A stretch of 32,358 nucleotides of DNA, from assembly GCA_000934455.1 (NCBI GenBank), contig KN887943.1, positions 59,888-92,245 on the forward strand. Reading direction: 5' to 3'. Shown here one piece after another: positions 30,121 to 32,358 of this stretch. How positions within the stretch are numbered: position 1 is the stretch's first letter; each line of letters starts with the position of its first letter. Made by a program: the position numbers and the translations under genes. Under the pieces are notes generated by a model. It was not told the DNA's origin. It made no database searches and was given only the letters and a program-made list of their open reading frames with translations. This DNA comes from Apostichopus parvimensis (Eukaryota > Echinodermata > Holothuroidea > Aspidochirotida > Stichopodidae).

Positions 30121-31847
30121 TTAGTATGAGTCGTTAGATTTCGCTATTGTACAAATTCTGACATCTACTCTTGCTGACTGGGTAGCAAACTGTTCTACTG
30201 GGTCTGATTCCATGCACTTATCCGGACAGAGCGACCCATCCCATACCTGCATCTCATTGGTATCTCTAGGGTGAAACCCTGTCGATGTGTTGTAACATTT
30301 AATATTGGGTTTTCGTTTGATATGCCAAGGTATGAGACTAGCAGCACAGTCGAGGCAAACTTGGATCTCTCTCGGCCTCGTCGTGTCAATGACGGTGCAT
30401 TTCTCAAGTGAAGCAAGCCATGCATCTTTACCATTCGGTGCAAGAGCCTGTGCTAAAAGCACCTGTGCTACCATTTCGGTTGCATCGCTGCATACACGGA
30501 TATCTAAGGCTTCTTCGTTGCAGTATCTGTGCCAATGCATAGTGTTCATTATCATCGGTGACTTGTCAGTCGTGTGCCTCATCGGCGAGGCCAACGCAAA
30601 TCCATCTAACAATCGTATACGATGGTCGAGAGAGATGAATTTTGTTGCCTCTTCTACGTCTGACCGTCTGCCATCCGGTGTATAAAGCGATCCCACGTGG
30701 CTTTTAAATCCATTAAGGGGGTAAATTACTCCGTTCCAAGACTTTGGAATTGCTTCCACTAAATATTTAAGCTGATTGATATTTTTCATCACTAAAAGTA
30801 CGACATCTGGCCAAACTTGTTCTGTGAAGAGCGTCTCTTGAAAAAAGCCTATCGCGTCACCAAAGAAGTCATTGTTCTTACTGGCTATTTTTTCGTTGTG
30901 ACAAGTTATGTTGACAAATTGATTGTCCTTAATGCTACCCTCACTTGCTCCTTCGATACGAAAATCTTGATAAATGAATCTCAAGTTGCCTAGACGTACT
31001 TCCATATAACCCCAGCATATCCACATGAGAGATGCTTTCAGGTTAGTCTTTTCTCCCTGCCTCAGTGCTATGTCTATCATAGACAAAATAATAGCTCTCT
31101 CGGTAGACTTTCCGAGAACAACGATGGTTTTAGGGGTCGGGGAAGCTGCCGCCCGTTGTAGGTCTTCCGTCGTAAAGATGTCAAAGCTGCATCGTTGAGG
31201 TTGTAGGACCCAGCCACTCCTTAAGGCCCCACGATTTTTTCCAGCGTGGTCTTTTGTCACCCACTCTCCTTCAAGCCACGAAATGTTCCTCTGTGGGAGA
31301 GTTTGACATGATGGTAATTCGTCCGCTGTCTTTCTGACCGCTTCTTCATCTATTGGTGCTCCATCAATGACTAGTTTAAATGGACTTCCTTGGAGCTGTT
31401 TCTGCGCGTTAGCTGTTATCTCCTCAACATATAAATCATATTTACCAGGTTTACTTGGTTTGAACTTATAGATTACTGTTAGTTTCTTCATATCGACTTG
31501 ATATGGAGATACGGAAAATATATGTTTATCACTTATTGCTAAAACACTGAAAAAGAAATGCTTGTGAAAACCGTTTCTTCGCTTTGAATCTACTTTTATG
31601 GTAATGGTGGTAATCTCCCCAACAGAACCGCTACGAAGGCCCTCCCCAACGACCCGGCAAGAACTTGTCTTACTGGTAGCTTCAACAAGATGTGTAGTTC
31701 TACGAATGGGACCGTTATTTGGAGCAGAACGGCAGACTGGGTTAGTCACGCCGAGCGAGAGGTTTGTTGATATCCGGTTGTCGGAACCCTTCTGAGGGGA
31801 TTTCACAGTTTGGATGTTTATAATGTTTCTGTTGGTTGTGCCGAGAT
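30121..31847 (-). CDS. Filamin repeat plus PC-esterase-like protein, last exon (partial)
   Basis: A 1727-nt last exon, with acceptor CTCTTACAG entering in phase 1 and stop TAA, encodes about 575 residues. The 5' exons, including any signal peptide, lie beyond the window. Near 31665-31360 the protein reads SCRVVGEGLRSGSVGEITTI and then KPSKPGKYDLYV, the pattern of a filamin/ABP280-type beta-sandwich. From about 31270 a domain begins with WLEGEW, contains IVVLGKSTERAIILSMIDIA (31125-31066) and later DGFALASPM and MNTMHWHRYC (around 30537). This order resembles the PC-esterase (SGNH-like) domain of NXPE and CPED1 proteins, whose nucleophile motif is usually GDS and whose other motif is DxxH. Here they read GKS and NxxH. 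A cysteine-containing extension of about 120 residues follows. Such proteins act in the secretory pathway. Family assignment is from motif layout only. Confidence 0.7.
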
Positions 31848-32217
31848 CTGTAAGAGAGGACCAAAGAAGAAACACCGAGATTTATGAAGGTTATATGAAA
31901 AATGGATCATGGTAACATTCAATCGTATAAGTTCTCTATAGGGAATGCTCATGTTACTTTTGGCAATAGTGCAAATGAGACTATACTTGAACATGTTGTG
32001 AATACACACAATACTTCGACTTCAACGACACTGAAATCTGAACATATCAAGAGAGTCATCATTGGTTCATTAAGACATTAATTCGTCGATCGATATTTCA
32101 CCGTCGTCGGAATATTTTCGGTTATGTGTACTCGATGTATATTGGTTCTACCAACAGTATAGGTAATAACGCTTTGTTACTATACTAGGAGGGAATCGTG
32201 TTTGAAATCATAATGGC
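31848..32217. other. Intron upstream of the esterase-like last exon
   Basis: AT-rich sequence with no convincing further exon. It ends where a repeat starts near 32218. Confidence 0.5.
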
Positions 32218-32358
32218 AATTGTCAGCGACGTAGCCAGGAATTTGAAAGGGGGGGGGGGCAGCACTTTTTGCGATTGATATGGATTTTCAAAGTTGTAGG
32301 CACGACTATCTGAGCGGAGCGCCACCATCGGTTGGCGCGGAGCGTACAAGAAATTTTT
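32218..32358. mobile_element. Start of a further repeat element, cut by the window end
   Basis: GACGTAGCCAGGAATTTGAA and a run of G are followed by a block (32303-32358) that matches 27779-27835 of the second hAT-like element, including the GCGGAGCG direct repeats and the hairpin. The opening differs from that element, so this is a related but different repeat. Its far end is not in the window. Confidence 0.6.
32319..32338. repeat. Hairpin, GCGCCA / TGGCGC arms around CCATCGGT
   Basis: This is the counterpart of 27795-27814. The fifth arm pair is C-G here and G-C there, while the loop is identical. Confidence 0.8.

Noticed and set aside
30305-30685. 126-residue plus-strand frame
   Set aside because: It lies wholly antisense to the esterase-like exon and has no recognisable motif.

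Overview
This window looks like nuclear DNA from an invertebrate animal. It is AT-rich, its two recognisable genes are on the minus strand, and the larger one is split by GT-AG introns. The introns and intergenic DNA hold hAT-like elements, a tRNA-headed SINE, a decayed non-LTR retrotransposon and Penelope-like remnants. The repeat mix and the single Creld gene would fit a marine invertebrate deuterostome such as an echinoderm, but that is a guess from general impression.

Layout. Positions 1-5343 hold no gene I can support, only short tandem repeats. Positions 5344-25030 carry a Creld gene (cysteine-rich with EGF-like domains) on the minus strand. I could join eleven exons in phase from an ATG at 25030 to a stop at 10190. 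They encode 417 residues: signal peptide, CXXC, WE domain, furin-like and EGF-like modules, then two C-terminal membrane spans. About 4.7 kb further downstream, an exon at 5344-5678 enters in the same phase as the membrane exon. It encodes an acidic soluble tail ending in HIEL, an ER-retention type ending. The gene therefore appears able to make a CRELD1-like membrane form and a CRELD2-like soluble ER form by a choice of last exon. A 9-nt mini-exon and a 243-nt phase 1-1 candidate exon lie on the same path.

The Creld introns are full of repeats. Intron 10 holds a dead LINE reverse transcriptase interrupted by a 43-bp insert with a 12-bp duplication and by a 287-bp inverted-repeat element with a 9-bp duplication. 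It also holds Penelope-like and hAT-like remnants. Introns 8, 9 and 10 each hold one copy of an 81-bp element with pairing ends. Intron 9 has a SINE. Intron 2 has a 1687-bp non-autonomous hAT-like element with an 8-bp target duplication.

Positions 25031-30120 are intergenic and contain a second hAT-like element (27742-28656) and decayed roughly 300-bp repeats. Positions 30121-31847 are the last exon of a second minus-strand gene. It encodes a filamin-type repeat followed by a PC-esterase-like domain (NXPE/CPED1-like); its 5' exons lie outside the window. The last 140 bases are the start of another repeat, sharing with the element at 27.8 kb a hairpin whose arms differ by a compensating base pair.
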